Below are positions 1-5,954 of a stretch of DNA of 7,512 nt, piece by piece. Each line of letters starts with the position of its first letter. Position 1 is the stretch's first letter. This DNA comes from Acidobacteriota bacterium (GTDB taxonomy: Bacteria > Actinomycetota > Acidimicrobiia > Acidimicrobiales > SHLQ01): assembly GCA_022562835.1 (NCBI GenBank), contig JADFOM010000117.1, forward strand, positions 1 to 7,512, given 5' to 3'. The translations under genes were made by a program, and so were the position numbers. The notes under the pieces were generated by a model that did no database searches, was not told where the DNA came from, and worked only from the letters and a program-made list of their open reading frames with translations.

Positions 1-102
1 CAGCCCGCCGACCTGCGAGTTGGGATGTAGCACGCTGTAGGTGACCGGCGAGGGAACCGAACTGGTCTCGAGCTGGTGAGTTGTCAGGACCGAATCGCTC
101 AT
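1..102 (-). CDS. N-terminus of an unidentified protein, cut by window edge
   Basis: The minus strand is open from an ATG at 102 to the window edge, giving 34 residues that begin MSDSVLTTHQLETSSVPSPV and continue TYSVLHPNSQVGGL. An ATG slightly upstream (plus 111-113) runs into a stop after four codons, so 102 is the natural start. No strong Shine-Dalgarno is visible. The pattern 'P-S-P-V-x-Y-x-V-L-x-P' resembles the first beta-strand of esterase-D-like alpha/beta hydrolases, but 34 residues are too few for a family call. It is divergent from the crotonase at 242 and shares the 139-bp spacer containing the tandem repeats. A TAGATA -10-like hexamer lies on the minus strand at 141-146, without a convincing -35. 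Confidence 0.5.
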   Translation of the reverse strand, partial: MSDSVLTTHQLETSSVPSPVTYSVLHPNSQVGGL

Positions 103-154
103 GGAGCGATCATGGCACGGGCGACTCCGCGTCACCCCCGTATCTAGCTTCCTG

Positions 155-223
155 CCGCGACCCTTTGGTCTGACACCGGGGTCGCGGTACCGCGACCCTT
201 TGGTCTGACACCGGGGTCGCGGT
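155..223. repeat. Two tandem copies of a 34-bp hairpin-forming repeat
   Basis: Positions 155-188 and 190-223 are identical 34-bp units separated by one base (period 35). Each unit carries inverted arms CCGCGACCC and GGGTCGCGG (9 bp, perfect) around a 15-base centre containing TTTGGTCTGACACC, so each can form a stem-loop on either strand. They fill most of the spacer between two divergent genes. This is seen directly. Whether the element is a dispersed REP-like repeat, an operator pair or a recent duplication cannot be decided from this window. Each copy includes CTGACA, which matches five of six bases of a TTGACA -35 box. Confidence 0.9.
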
Positions 224-235
224 GGCGCGTAGGTT
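205..235 (+). promoter_or_regulatory. Candidate promoter for the crotonase, possibly leaderless
   Basis: CTGACA at 205-210 (inside the second repeat copy) could act as a -35, with TAGGTT at 230-235 fitting the actinobacterial -10 pattern TANNNT. The 19-base spacer is longer than ideal. A start about seven bases after the -10 would fall at the ATG at 242, giving a transcript with little or no leader. The absence of a clear Shine-Dalgarno before 242 fits this, and leaderless mRNAs are common in actinobacteria. The assignment is inference. Confidence 0.4.
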
Positions 236-241
236 GGCGCG

Positions 242-1000
242 ATGACCGACGGAACGGTAAGGCACGAACGCGAAGGGCATATCTCGATTGTGACCCTTGA
301 GCGCACTGCGAAACGTAACGCAATCAACGCGGATCTGGCAGCGGCAATCGACGCGGCGTTTAACGAGATCGACGATGATCCTGACATCTGGGTCGCGATC
401 CTCACCGGCGGGCCCGATGTGTTTTGCGCCGGCACCGATCTGGCGGCCGGTCCTGGCAAACCGACCCAACGTGGAGGCGAATACGGCATCATCCGTCGCC
501 GCCGCACGAAACCGTTGATCGCCGCGGTCGAAGGTGTCGCCTTCGGTGGTGGATTCGAGATCGCAATCGCATGCGACATGGTCGTCGCTGCCCGAAACGC
601 TCGCTTCGCGTTGCCCGAGGTCCGCCGCGGTGTCATCGCCAACAGCGGGGCCTTGTTTCGCGCCACCCGCGCCCTGCCGCCGGCGATAGCGAAGGAGTTG
701 TTGTTGACCGGCGCCGAGATCAGCCCCGAAACGCTTTTAGCCCACGGGATGGTCAATCGGGTCGTCGATCCGGGTGATGCCTTGGCGGAGGCGATGACGC
801 TCGCCGAGCTGATCGCCTCGAACGCACCTATTTCCGTACAACACACCCTCATGGCCAGCGACCGGGTCCTGTCCATCACCGACGAGATCGGTTGGGATGC
901 CACCGCGGAGGGCCAGAGGGCCGTGATGGCATCGGATGATTGCCGCGAGGGCGTCGCCGCGTTCCTCGAGAAACGCCAACCCGAATGGACAGGCCGGTAG
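242..1000 (+). CDS. Enoyl-CoA hydratase/isomerase (crotonase) family protein
   Basis: This 252-residue protein has the usual length for a single-domain crotonase, a cytoplasmic enzyme acting on acyl-CoA thioesters, typically hydrating 2-enoyl-CoA in beta-oxidation-like pathways. Visible landmarks are the N-terminal strand with TLERTAKRNAIN (residues 18-29), the first oxyanion-hole segment FCAGTDL (61-67), the second oxyanion-hole glycines FGGGFE (101-106) and the segment FALPEVRRG (122-130). Glu106 and Glu126 align with the two catalytic glutamates of classical hydratases (Glu144 and Glu164 of the rat mitochondrial enzyme), so hydratase chemistry is plausible. The C-terminal part carries the helical trimerisation region and ends QPEWTGR. 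The ATG at 242 is chosen because homology starts at once and no upstream start fits. No clear ribosome binding site is seen. The gene converges on the amidohydrolase with a 9-bp gap between stop codons. The true substrate is unknown, and isomerase or other crotonase activities remain possible. Confidence 0.93.
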   Translation: MTDGTVRHEREGHISIVTLERTAKRNAINADLAAAIDAAFNEIDDDPDIWVAILTGGPDVFCAGTDLAAGPGKPTQRGGEYGIIRRRRTKPLIAAVEGVAFGGGFEIAIACDMVVAARNARFALPEVRRGVIANSGALFRATRALPPAIAKELLLTGAEISPETLLAHGMVNRVVDPGDALAEAMTLAELIASNAPISVQHTLMASDRVLSITDEIGWDATAEGQRAVMASDDCREGVAAFLEKRQPEWTGR

Positions 1001-1009
1001 AGCCGACCG

Positions 1010-2236
1010 CTACTCGGTAATGCCGAAACGCTCGAGACCGTATGCCTCGATCGCATTTCCCCGCAGCACGCGGTAACACTCATCAGCGTTCATGCCTGCG
1101 GCGACGAACAGGTCGTGCGCAATCTTGCGTGAATGCGGGAAGGTGCCGTCGGAATGTGGGTAGTCGGTCTCAAAGAGCACCTGGGTGACGCCGACATCGT
1201 GCAGGCACTTGAGGCCGTGGAGGTCGTCAAAGACGCATCCGTACACGCGATCGCGGGCCTGCTCACTCGGCAATACCGGGCCGCCAACTCCGCCTCGGCC
1301 CTCGCGCCACACCGAATCCATCCGTTCCATCTGGAACGGCATCCAACCGACCTGGCTCTCGGCGTAAGCGATCTTCAACTTCTTGAACCGTTCGAGGGTC
1401 CCAGAGAAGGTCCAGTCGACCAGTGATCCCTGCGCGTTCTGGGCGTACAGCGACATCGAGGTCGCAAGCGGAGCATCATCGGACGTGGTGGGCATCGACG
1501 ACGACGAACCGATATGCATCGAGACCGTCGTGTCGGTTTCCTCGCACGCAGCCCAGAGCACATCCCATTCACCGGTGTACATCGAGGGGAGGCCGAGCTT
1601 GAAGGGGTTCTCGGTAAACGCGATCGCATGGCTGCCCTTGTCTGCACAGCGCTTGACCTCGTCGACCGCGAGTTGTGGGTCCCAAAGAGGCACGAGCGTG
1701 AGCGGGATCAGCCGGCCCTTGCCAGTACCGCCGCACCAATCATCGATCATCCAGTCGTTGTAGATCTTGAGACACGCCAGCGCGAGCTCCTTGTCTGACC
1801 GCTCAAGGAATCCCTGCCCAGCAAAACGGGGGAAGATGTTCGGGTAGTTGATCGCGGCTTCGACGTGGTTCAGCGTCATGTCGGCGAGGCGTTCGTCGCG
1901 GTCGTAGGTGCCCGGACGTAGATCCTCATATACCGCTGGGACGTTGCGCTGTTGCTCACGTGGGAGTCCGGCGGGAGCGTGCAGTAGACCGGTCGGCATC
2001 TCGAGGTCGTCGAACACCCAAATGTCACACGGGGTACCATCGGGGTCGCCGCGGCGATGACCGTAGTGGCCGCCCACGAACTCGAGCACAACGTTGTCGG
2101 TTTCTACCCGCGGCCCGCGAGCTCGAAGGCTCGGAGGCAGCTCGGTTTGCCAGAGATCCTTTGGTTCCATGATGTGATCGTCGACCGAGATGATCAGCGG
2201 GAGGTCTTCGACAGCAGGCGTCACTTCGTCACTCAT
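1010..2236 (-). CDS. Amidohydrolase-2 (ACMSD-like) family metal-dependent hydrolase
   Basis: The 408-residue protein belongs by motif to the amidohydrolase-2 group related to aminocarboxymuconate-semialdehyde decarboxylase, TIM-barrel metal enzymes that decarboxylate or hydrolyse small carboxylated substrates. Residues counted from the chosen start: the N-terminal strand SVDDHIMEP (17-25) has the D-x-H type metal ligands of this subgroup (Asp19/His21); His241 lies in SMHIGSSSS (239-246); FETDYPHSDGTFP (355-367) holds the catalytic/metal Asp358 and a conserved His361. The C-terminal NAIEAYGL (394-401) is typical of the family. The reading frame extends five codons further to 2251, but a GAGGAG Shine-Dalgarno just before the ATG at 2236 supports the shorter start. 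It lies 84 bases downstream of the alpha/beta hydrolase on the same strand, so co-transcription is likely. Substrate and reaction are not determined. Confidence 0.9.
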   Translation of the reverse strand: MSDEVTPAVEDLPLIISVDDHIMEPKDLWQTELPPSLRARGPRVETDNVVLEFVGGHYGHRRGDPDGTPCDIWVFDDLEMPTGLLHAPAGLPREQQRNVPAVYEDLRPGTYDRDERLADMTLNHVEAAINYPNIFPRFAGQGFLERSDKELALACLKIYNDWMIDDWCGGTGKGRLIPLTLVPLWDPQLAVDEVKRCADKGSHAIAFTENPFKLGLPSMYTGEWDVLWAACEETDTTVSMHIGSSSSMPTTSDDAPLATSMSLYAQNAQGSLVDWTFSGTLERFKKLKIAYAESQVGWMPFQMERMDSVWREGRGGVGGPVLPSEQARDRVYGCVFDDLHGLKCLHDVGVTQVLFETDYPHSDGTFPHSRKIAHDLFVAAGMNADECYRVLRGNAIEAYGLERFGITE

Positions 2237-2240
2237 GGCT

Positions 2241-2246
2241 CTCCTC
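2241..2246 (-). promoter_or_regulatory. Ribosome binding site that sets the amidohydrolase start
   Basis: The minus strand reads TTGAGGAGAGCC directly before the ATG at 2236. GAGGAG, four bases from that ATG, favours it over the in-frame ATG at 2251, which has no such site. Confidence 0.7.
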
Positions 2247-2320
2247 AACATTTGGTGTCTCGCTCAGTCTATGTACCGACCGACCTGGCTTGACCTGTCG
2301 AGCGCCGCGGTGCCCTACCC

Positions 2321-3220
2321 CTAGTCGTCCCAAGTGTGTCGCCGAATGAATGTGTTCACTTCCCCCAAGGCGGCGTCGGCCTCGGGAATCGCACCGACCA
2401 AGCCATGAAAACCGTGCGGCATTCCGGGCCAGATTTCCAGTTCGGCCTCGGTCCCAGCTTGGATGAGGCGAGCGGTCAGGCGCTCGGCGTCGCTGCGGCA
2501 TCGGTCGAGCTGCCCAGCGTGTAATAGAACGGGTGGCAGGTCGTTCAACTCCGCGTGTAGCGGCGATGCTCCGGGGTCGGAAGGGTCGCCGTCGGGGCCG
2601 ACGTAGTCGCGGCCGCGCAGGCGGAGCCAGTCGACGTTGAGCAGAGGATCTCGCCCGATCGGATTGACCGCCGACTCGCCGGTGGCTTCCAGATCAAACC
2701 AGCCACACAGGCTGACCAAGCCAGCGGGTAGCGGGTCTCCTTCGTCGCGTAGGCGTATGAGTGCGGCCAGAGCCATGCCTCCACCGCAAGAATCGCCCAT
2801 GAACACCACGGTCGCCGGCTCGGTTCCAGCGTCGATCAGCGACCTGTAGCACGCAACCAGGTCGTCGATCGGACCTGGGAAAGTTGTCTCAGGAGCAAGG
2901 CGGTACTCGGCCACGAAGACGTCTGCCCCACATTTGCGAGCGATGTTGGCTCCGTAGAACGTGTAAGTGGCGGCCGGAGAGGTGACGAAACCGCCGCCAT
3001 GTACGAAGAACACAACGGGTCGTCGAGCGGCTGCGGAATTGTTCGCCCGAACCCAGATGCCGATCTCGAGCACCTCGAGAGTGACGTCGTCGCCGGGGTC
3101 GTGCCCATGCACCATTTCGAACTTGGCGCGCACCTCGGCGACTGAGTCGTCAGGGTTCGAGAAGTCGTCGGGCAACAGCTCAGCGAGTTGGGCGTACTCG
3201 GCGCTCGGGCTGATCTCCAT
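2321..3220 (-). CDS. Alpha/beta hydrolase, hormone-sensitive-lipase (family IV) esterase
   Basis: This 299-residue protein is a carboxylester hydrolase of the HSL group, probably cytoplasmic because no signal peptide is seen. Residues from the chosen start: oxyanion-hole motif HGGGF (74-78); YRLAPE (106-111), characteristic of the group; nucleophile elbow GDSCGGG (142-148) with Ser144; Asp239 in HAGQLDRCRSDAERL (234-248); and His269 in MPHGFHG (267-273). The Ser-Asp-His triad is therefore complete. Cys145 replaces the usual Ala after the nucleophile, a mild oddity. The frame is open 25 codons further upstream to 3295, but that extension has no family character, and GGAG five bases before the ATG at 3220 supports the shorter form. 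It is first in a probable two-gene unit with the amidohydrolase. Substrate specificity is unknown; short- to medium-chain esters are typical of the family. Confidence 0.93.
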   Translation of the reverse strand: MEISPSAEYAQLAELLPDDFSNPDDSVAEVRAKFEMVHGHDPGDDVTLEVLEIGIWVRANNSAAARRPVVFFVHGGGFVTSPAATYTFYGANIARKCGADVFVAEYRLAPETTFPGPIDDLVACYRSLIDAGTEPATVVFMGDSCGGGMALAALIRLRDEGDPLPAGLVSLCGWFDLEATGESAVNPIGRDPLLNVDWLRLRGRDYVGPDGDPSDPGASPLHAELNDLPPVLLHAGQLDRCRSDAERLTARLIQAGTEAELEIWPGMPHGFHGLVGAIPEADAALGEVNTFIRRHTWDD

Positions 3221-3225
3221 CACGG

Positions 3226-3229
3226 CTCC
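3226..3229 (-). promoter_or_regulatory. Ribosome binding site for the alpha/beta hydrolase
   Basis: GGAG on the minus strand sits five bases before the ATG at 3220. It decides between this start and the upstream in-frame ATG at 3295, which has no comparable site. Confidence 0.6.
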
Positions 3230-3278
3230 ATTAGGCGAGGATCCGAACAGAACATGTCGCGAATATGAGCGAGACTCT

Positions 3279-3289
3279 GTTCTGAGAAC
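3279..3289. repeat. Short palindrome upstream of the esterase
   Basis: GTTCTGAGAAC is an 11-bp palindrome (GTTCT/AGAAC around one base), 59 bases upstream of the esterase ATG. A second inverted partner, CAGAAC at 3248-3253, lies nearer the gene beside a tandem GAACA-GAACA (3245-3254). The arrangement could be an operator, but no regulator can be linked to it, and chance is possible for so short a motif. Confidence 0.3.
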
Positions 3290-3294
3290 GACCA

Positions 3295-3323
3295 CAGGTC
3301 AGCACCGATATTGGGCTGACCTG
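3295..3323 (-). terminator. Inverted repeat downstream of tRNA-Phe, probable terminator
   Basis: CAGGTCAGC (3295-3303) and GCTGACCTG (3315-3323) are perfect 9-bp inverted arms around an 11-base loop. On the minus strand the hairpin begins 14 bases after the tRNA-Phe 3' end, where a terminator for the tRNA transcript is expected. There is no U-tract, which is common for actinobacterial terminators. It also lies upstream of the esterase, so it may insulate that gene from tRNA transcription. A regulatory role for the esterase is the alternative. Confidence 0.6.
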
Positions 3324-3336
3324 CGGCCTAGTGCTG

Positions 3337-3409
3337 TGGTCGGGCGGGGCGTCGATCCCCGGACCTATCGCTTTTCAGGCGACCGCTCTGCCAACTGAGC
3401 TACCCGACC
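3337..3409 (-). tRNA. tRNA-Phe (anticodon GAA)
   Basis: The minus strand folds as a complete cloverleaf: acceptor GGTCGGG (3409-3403) with CCCGACC (3344-3338); D-arm GCTC/GAGC; anticodon stem GTCGC/GCGAT around loop CTGAAAA, giving anticodon GAA (plus 3374-3376); five-base variable loop; T-stem CGGGG/CCCCG. The discriminator is A73, normal for tRNA-Phe. The T-loop reads ATCGACG, with A at position 54 instead of the usual T. The CCA end is not encoded. It lies 70 bases downstream of tRNA-Asp on the same strand, and the two are probably transcribed together. A tRNA-Asp/tRNA-Phe neighbourhood is common in actinobacteria. Confidence 0.96.
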
Positions 3410-3479
3410 GCGGGTTGGAACCATAATCGGCCGCGGGAGCTGCGCCACGTCGGCTGATTTCGGACATCGTTGATTCCAG

Positions 3480-3554
3480 CGGTCCCGACGGGATTTGAAC
3501 CCGCGACCTCCGCCTTGACAGGGCGGCGTGCACTCCAAGCTGCACCACGGGACC
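3480..3554 (-). tRNA. tRNA-Asp (anticodon GTC)
   Basis: The cloverleaf on the minus strand has acceptor GGTCCCG (3554-3548) with CGGGACC; D-stem GTGC/GCAC with a ten-base loop; anticodon stem CCGCC/GGCGG around CTGTCAA, giving anticodon GTC (plus 3517-3519); a five-base variable loop; T-stem GCGGG/CCCGT with standard loop TTCAAAT. The discriminator is G73, as expected for tRNA-Asp, and no CCA is encoded. It is the upstream member of the pair with tRNA-Phe. In many actinobacteria a tRNA-Glu precedes this pair, but none is found in the bases upstream here. Confidence 0.97.
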
Positions 3555-3565
3555 GGACCATGGTG

Positions 3566-3581
3566 CTCCCCCGAAGGGGAA
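3566..3581 (-). terminator. UUCG-tetraloop hairpin between crotonase and tRNA-Asp
   Basis: On the minus strand TTCCCC-TTCG-GGGGAG forms a six-pair stem (one G-U) closed by a stable UUCG tetraloop. It lies 61 bases after the crotonase stop and 11 bases before the 5' end of tRNA-Asp. It may terminate the crotonase transcript, although no U-tract follows, or be part of the tRNA precursor leader. An alternative pairing of GCTCC (3565-3569) with GGAGC (3586-3590) overlaps it. Confidence 0.4.
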
Positions 3582-3593
3582 CATCGGAGCGTT

Positions 3594-3599
3594 AGGTTA
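3594..3599 (-). promoter_or_regulatory. Possible -10 element for the tRNA unit
   Basis: TAACCT on the minus strand, about 40 bases upstream of tRNA-Asp, fits the TANNNT -10 pattern. No convincing -35 is seen at standard spacing (TTGTCC upstream is too close to it), so the assignment is weak. Confidence 0.2.
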
Positions 3600-3642
3600 G
3601 CGCGGTCGTGAGGACAAACCCACCGAAAGCCCGCTGTTCGGG

Positions 3643-4545
3643 TTAGCCGCCGACCTCATTCTTCAACGCCGGCTGCACGGGTGGCGCTGTGCGCCAGTCG
3701 AGCGCTCCGTCCTCGGGCATTGCAATCCAACGTTCGCCGTTTGACTTGCTGGCCCAATGCGAGTGGTTGAGCTCGTGAATGGTGAAGCACGAATGCAGAG
3801 CGTTGGTGAATCCCATGGTGTCCATTGTCTGATTGACGGCTTCCTTGACGAGTATCGCCGCCATGGTCGGTACCTGTGCGATGCGTTGCGCGAATTCGAC
3901 CGTACGTTCGTTCAGCTCGTCATTGGGGAAGATCTTGGACACCATGCCGAGCTGGTAGGCCTCTTCGGCATCGATCGAATCGCCTGTCAATAAGAGTTCC
4001 TTCGTCTTGCGGGGACCGAACTCCCACGGATGAGCAAAATACTCCACACCCATCATCCCCAGTCGGGTGCCCACAACGTCGGCGAAGTTCGCATCCTCGG
4101 CCGCGACTATGAGGTCACAAGACCACATCAGCATCAGCCCGGCCGCATAGACCGGACCTTGGACCTGGCAGATCGTGATCTTTCTGAGATTGCGCCAGCG
4201 CAGCGTGTTCTGAAAGAAGTAATGCCATTCCTGGTTCATCAGCCATTCGCTGCCCGACTTCGTGCCACCGTTGATGCCTGTTGTGGGGTGCGGGTTGGCG
4301 CCGTTAGCGCTCTCCGCGATCATCTCCTTGGAGCCCATGTCGTGACCTGCGGAGAACATCGTGCCGTTGCCACCGAGGATTACGACGCGCACCGTGTCAT
4401 CGGATTCCGCGCGAACGAATGCGTCGTCAAGCTCAACGAGCATCCCGCGGTTCTGCGCGTTCTTCGTCTTGGGCCTGTCGAGCATGATGCGCGCGATCTT
4501 GCCGTCGTCGAGCGTTTCGTAGGTTATGTACTTGTAATCTGCCAT
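3643..4545 (-). CDS. Divergent crotonase-fold protein lacking both classical glutamates
   Basis: This 300-residue protein has the crotonase fold but is longer than the first crotonase, with an insertion around residues 76-115. Landmarks: RIMLDRPKTKNAQN (19-32); oxyanion segment FSAGHDM (64-70); AAGLMLMWSCDL (134-145), which aligns with GGG-x-E-x6-CD of hydratases but has Met138 where Glu144 stands; FADVVGTRLGMMGVEYFAHP (154-173), where no Glu matches Glu164, and Asp156 is the nearest acidic residue. A motif like VEYFAHPWE recurs, as I recall, in a subgroup of actinobacterial 'enoyl-CoA hydratases' of about this size, so the loss of both glutamates is probably a subgroup trait rather than decay. 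It probably binds an acyl-CoA, but hydratase activity should not be assumed. The frame runs to 4635; GGAGG seven bases before the ATG at 4545 fixes the start. It is divergent from the double-TetR gene. Confidence 0.92.
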   Translation of the reverse strand: MADYKYITYETLDDGKIARIMLDRPKTKNAQNRGMLVELDDAFVRAESDDTVRVVILGGNGTMFSAGHDMGSKEMIAESANGANPHPTTGINGGTKSGSEWLMNQEWHYFFQNTLRWRNLRKITICQVQGPVYAAGLMLMWSCDLIVAAEDANFADVVGTRLGMMGVEYFAHPWEFGPRKTKELLLTGDSIDAEEAYQLGMVSKIFPNDELNERTVEFAQRIAQVPTMAAILVKEAVNQTMDTMGFTNALHSCFTIHELNHSHWASKSNGERWIAMPEDGALDWRTAPPVQPALKNEVGG

Positions 4546-4552
4546 GGCGATG

Positions 4553-4557
4553 CCTCC
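4553..4557 (-). promoter_or_regulatory. Ribosome binding site that sets the divergent crotonase start
   Basis: GGAGG on the minus strand is spaced seven bases from the ATG at 4545. Family similarity begins right after that ATG, which excludes the 30-codon extension to 4635. Confidence 0.75.
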
Positions 4558-4571
4558 ACTCGCGGTGAGTG
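4557..4571. promoter_or_regulatory. Candidate operator palindrome before the divergent crotonase
   Basis: CACTC-GCGGT-GAGTG is a 15-bp interrupted palindrome touching the crotonase ribosome binding site. Its core CTCGCGGTGA (4559-4568) recurs exactly at 4653-4662 over the GTG start of the TetR gene, so both ends of the divergent spacer carry the same 10-mer. A TAACAT -10-like hexamer (minus, 4578-4583) lies just upstream of the palindrome. This placement suits autoregulation and crotonase repression by the adjacent TetR protein, but binding is inferred. Confidence 0.4.
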
Positions 4572-4658
4572 ACACAAATGTTAGAGGGTCCAGGCGTTGC
4601 ACGACAGACGAGATAGCGAGCGTCCCAAGCGCCACTCATTCGGTCGAGAGCGCTCGCG

Positions 4659-5954
4659 GTGACTACGGTGCGGGGCGTGGATCGGATTGAGGCTGCTCGG
4701 AGGGCGCCCTTCGGCAACAGCCCGGAGGTGGGCGCGCGTGGAGCGCGCACCCACCGACGCGTCATCGATGCCGGTCTCTCCGTTTTCGCCGATGTGGGGT
4801 ACATCGATGCTTCGATCAGCGCTATTACCGAAGCAGCTGGCTGTTCGCGGGCGAGCTTCTATCAGTACTTCGCCAGCAAGGAAGACCTGTTCTTGCAGAT
4901 GACCACGCTCGTGGCATCCGAACAAATTGTGATCTTCGATCGTCTGGAAGCGGTCACGCCTGACGGGCATGGCCGCGACGCCGTCCACGCCTGGTTGATC
5001 GAGTACATCGAGCACTACCACACCTACAGCCCGGTGTTCGGCGCCTACAACGCGTTGACCCAGTACGACTCCAGTGTCACCGAAGGGGCTGCGCGCGTCT
5101 ACCGGCGACTAGCCAAGCGACTGGCTTCAAAGTTCCACGACACTCCGCCTACGTGGCAGGACCCGCAGATGGGCGCACTGCTCCTTGTGACGCTCGTGAG
5201 CCGGACCCCGGCGCTGTGGCGAGTCGCCGAGGCCGGAATAGATCGCGACCGCCTTGCGTCGTCGCTGGCAGATTTGGTCCATCGATGTGTTTATGGCCCG
5301 ATCGCTGGTGTCAACGTGAATGACTACCGCGGCCTCGCCGAGACCCGGATACCCGATGTCGGTGAACTCTCAGCCCCTATTGAGGCCGACCGTGCTGAAG
5401 GCGGCACTCGCGACCTACTGTTGGCCGCAGGGCGAGAGACTTTTCCGCGGCTCGGACACCATGGCACTCGCGTGGATGACATCGTCGCTGAGGCAGGCGT
5501 CGCGCATGGGACGTTCTATCGCTATTTCGAGGACAAGGACGACCTGTTCGTCCAGTTGGCCCAGGCTGCAGTTGAGGGGTTGACCGAGTTGGTTGCCTCG
5601 TTCCCCGCGAGTGGTGACGCTGCGAGTTTGCGCAGTTGGTTCACAACCTGGTTTGACACCTACGACGACAGTGCTTCGCTCGTAGCGGTATGGGTTAGTG
5701 CAGCCGAGTCGAGCCCCGCCGTACGAGATCTCGGGTTCCGACTCGCGATCGAGACCGGAACCTCTGTTGGCTCCGTCCTTGTAGGGCATGCCTCCGGCGA
5801 CCTACCGGTCGACACGATCGCGCTGCTGGCATGGCTTGAGCGCCTGCCTGTCAACGTCGCGAGCCTGCGTCTGATGTCCAAACAAGACGCTGTGAATCGA
5901 GTGACCGCTCTCGTGCAGCAGGGAATGTTGTCGGCCGACCAACCTGCGTGCTGA
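4659..5954 (+). CDS. Transcriptional regulator with two tandem TetR DNA-binding domains
   Basis: This 431-residue protein is about twice the usual TetR length (roughly 190-220). The first TetR N-terminal domain covers about residues 30-80, with helix-turn-helix ISAITEAAGCSRASFYQYF (53-71) and SKEDLF (73-78). A helical ligand-type domain follows to about 225. A second complete TetR domain covers about 249-298, with VDDIVAEAGVAHGTFYRYF (272-290) and DKDDLF (292-297), followed by a second helical region to the end. Both recognition helices look intact, with the S/H-x-x-(S/T)FY-x-YF signature. TetR proteins normally act as dimers that release DNA on ligand binding; this chain could act as an internal pseudodimer or bind four half-sites, which is inference. 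The start is uncertain: GTG at 4659 gives the longest form, further GTGs occur at 4668 and 4677, and none has a strong Shine-Dalgarno. It diverges from the glutamate-less crotonase, its likely target. Confidence 0.93.
   Translation: MTTVRGVDRIEAARRAPFGNSPEVGARGARTHRRVIDAGLSVFADVGYIDASISAITEAAGCSRASFYQYFASKEDLFLQMTTLVASEQIVIFDRLEAVTPDGHGRDAVHAWLIEYIEHYHTYSPVFGAYNALTQYDSSVTEGAARVYRRLAKRLASKFHDTPPTWQDPQMGALLLVTLVSRTPALWRVAEAGIDRDRLASSLADLVHRCVYGPIAGVNVNDYRGLAETRIPDVGELSAPIEADRAEGGTRDLLLAAGRETFPRLGHHGTRVDDIVAEAGVAHGTFYRYFEDKDDLFVQLAQAAVEGLTELVASFPASGDAASLRSWFTTWFDTYDDSASLVAVWVSAAESSPAVRDLGFRLAIETGTSVGSVLVGHASGDLPVDTIALLAWLERLPVNVASLRLMSKQDAVNRVTALVQQGMLSADQPAC

Noticed and set aside
155..223. CRISPR array suggested by two direct repeats
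   Set aside because: There are only two copies separated by one base, so there are no spacers, and no cas genes are nearby.
110..469. Minus-strand ORF over the repeats and the start of the crotonase
   Set aside because: It is antisense to a well-supported crotonase, runs through the tandem repeat, and has an arginine-rich composition typical of a GC-rich shadow frame.
3245..3260. LexA/SOS box suggested by GAACAGAACATG
   Set aside because: The actinobacterial pattern needs GAAC-N4-GTTC; the right half reads CGCG or otherwise fails to match.
3555..3642. tRNA-Glu expected upstream of tRNA-Asp and tRNA-Phe
   Set aside because: No cloverleaf can be formed in these bases; the tetraloop hairpin is too short to be part of a tRNA.
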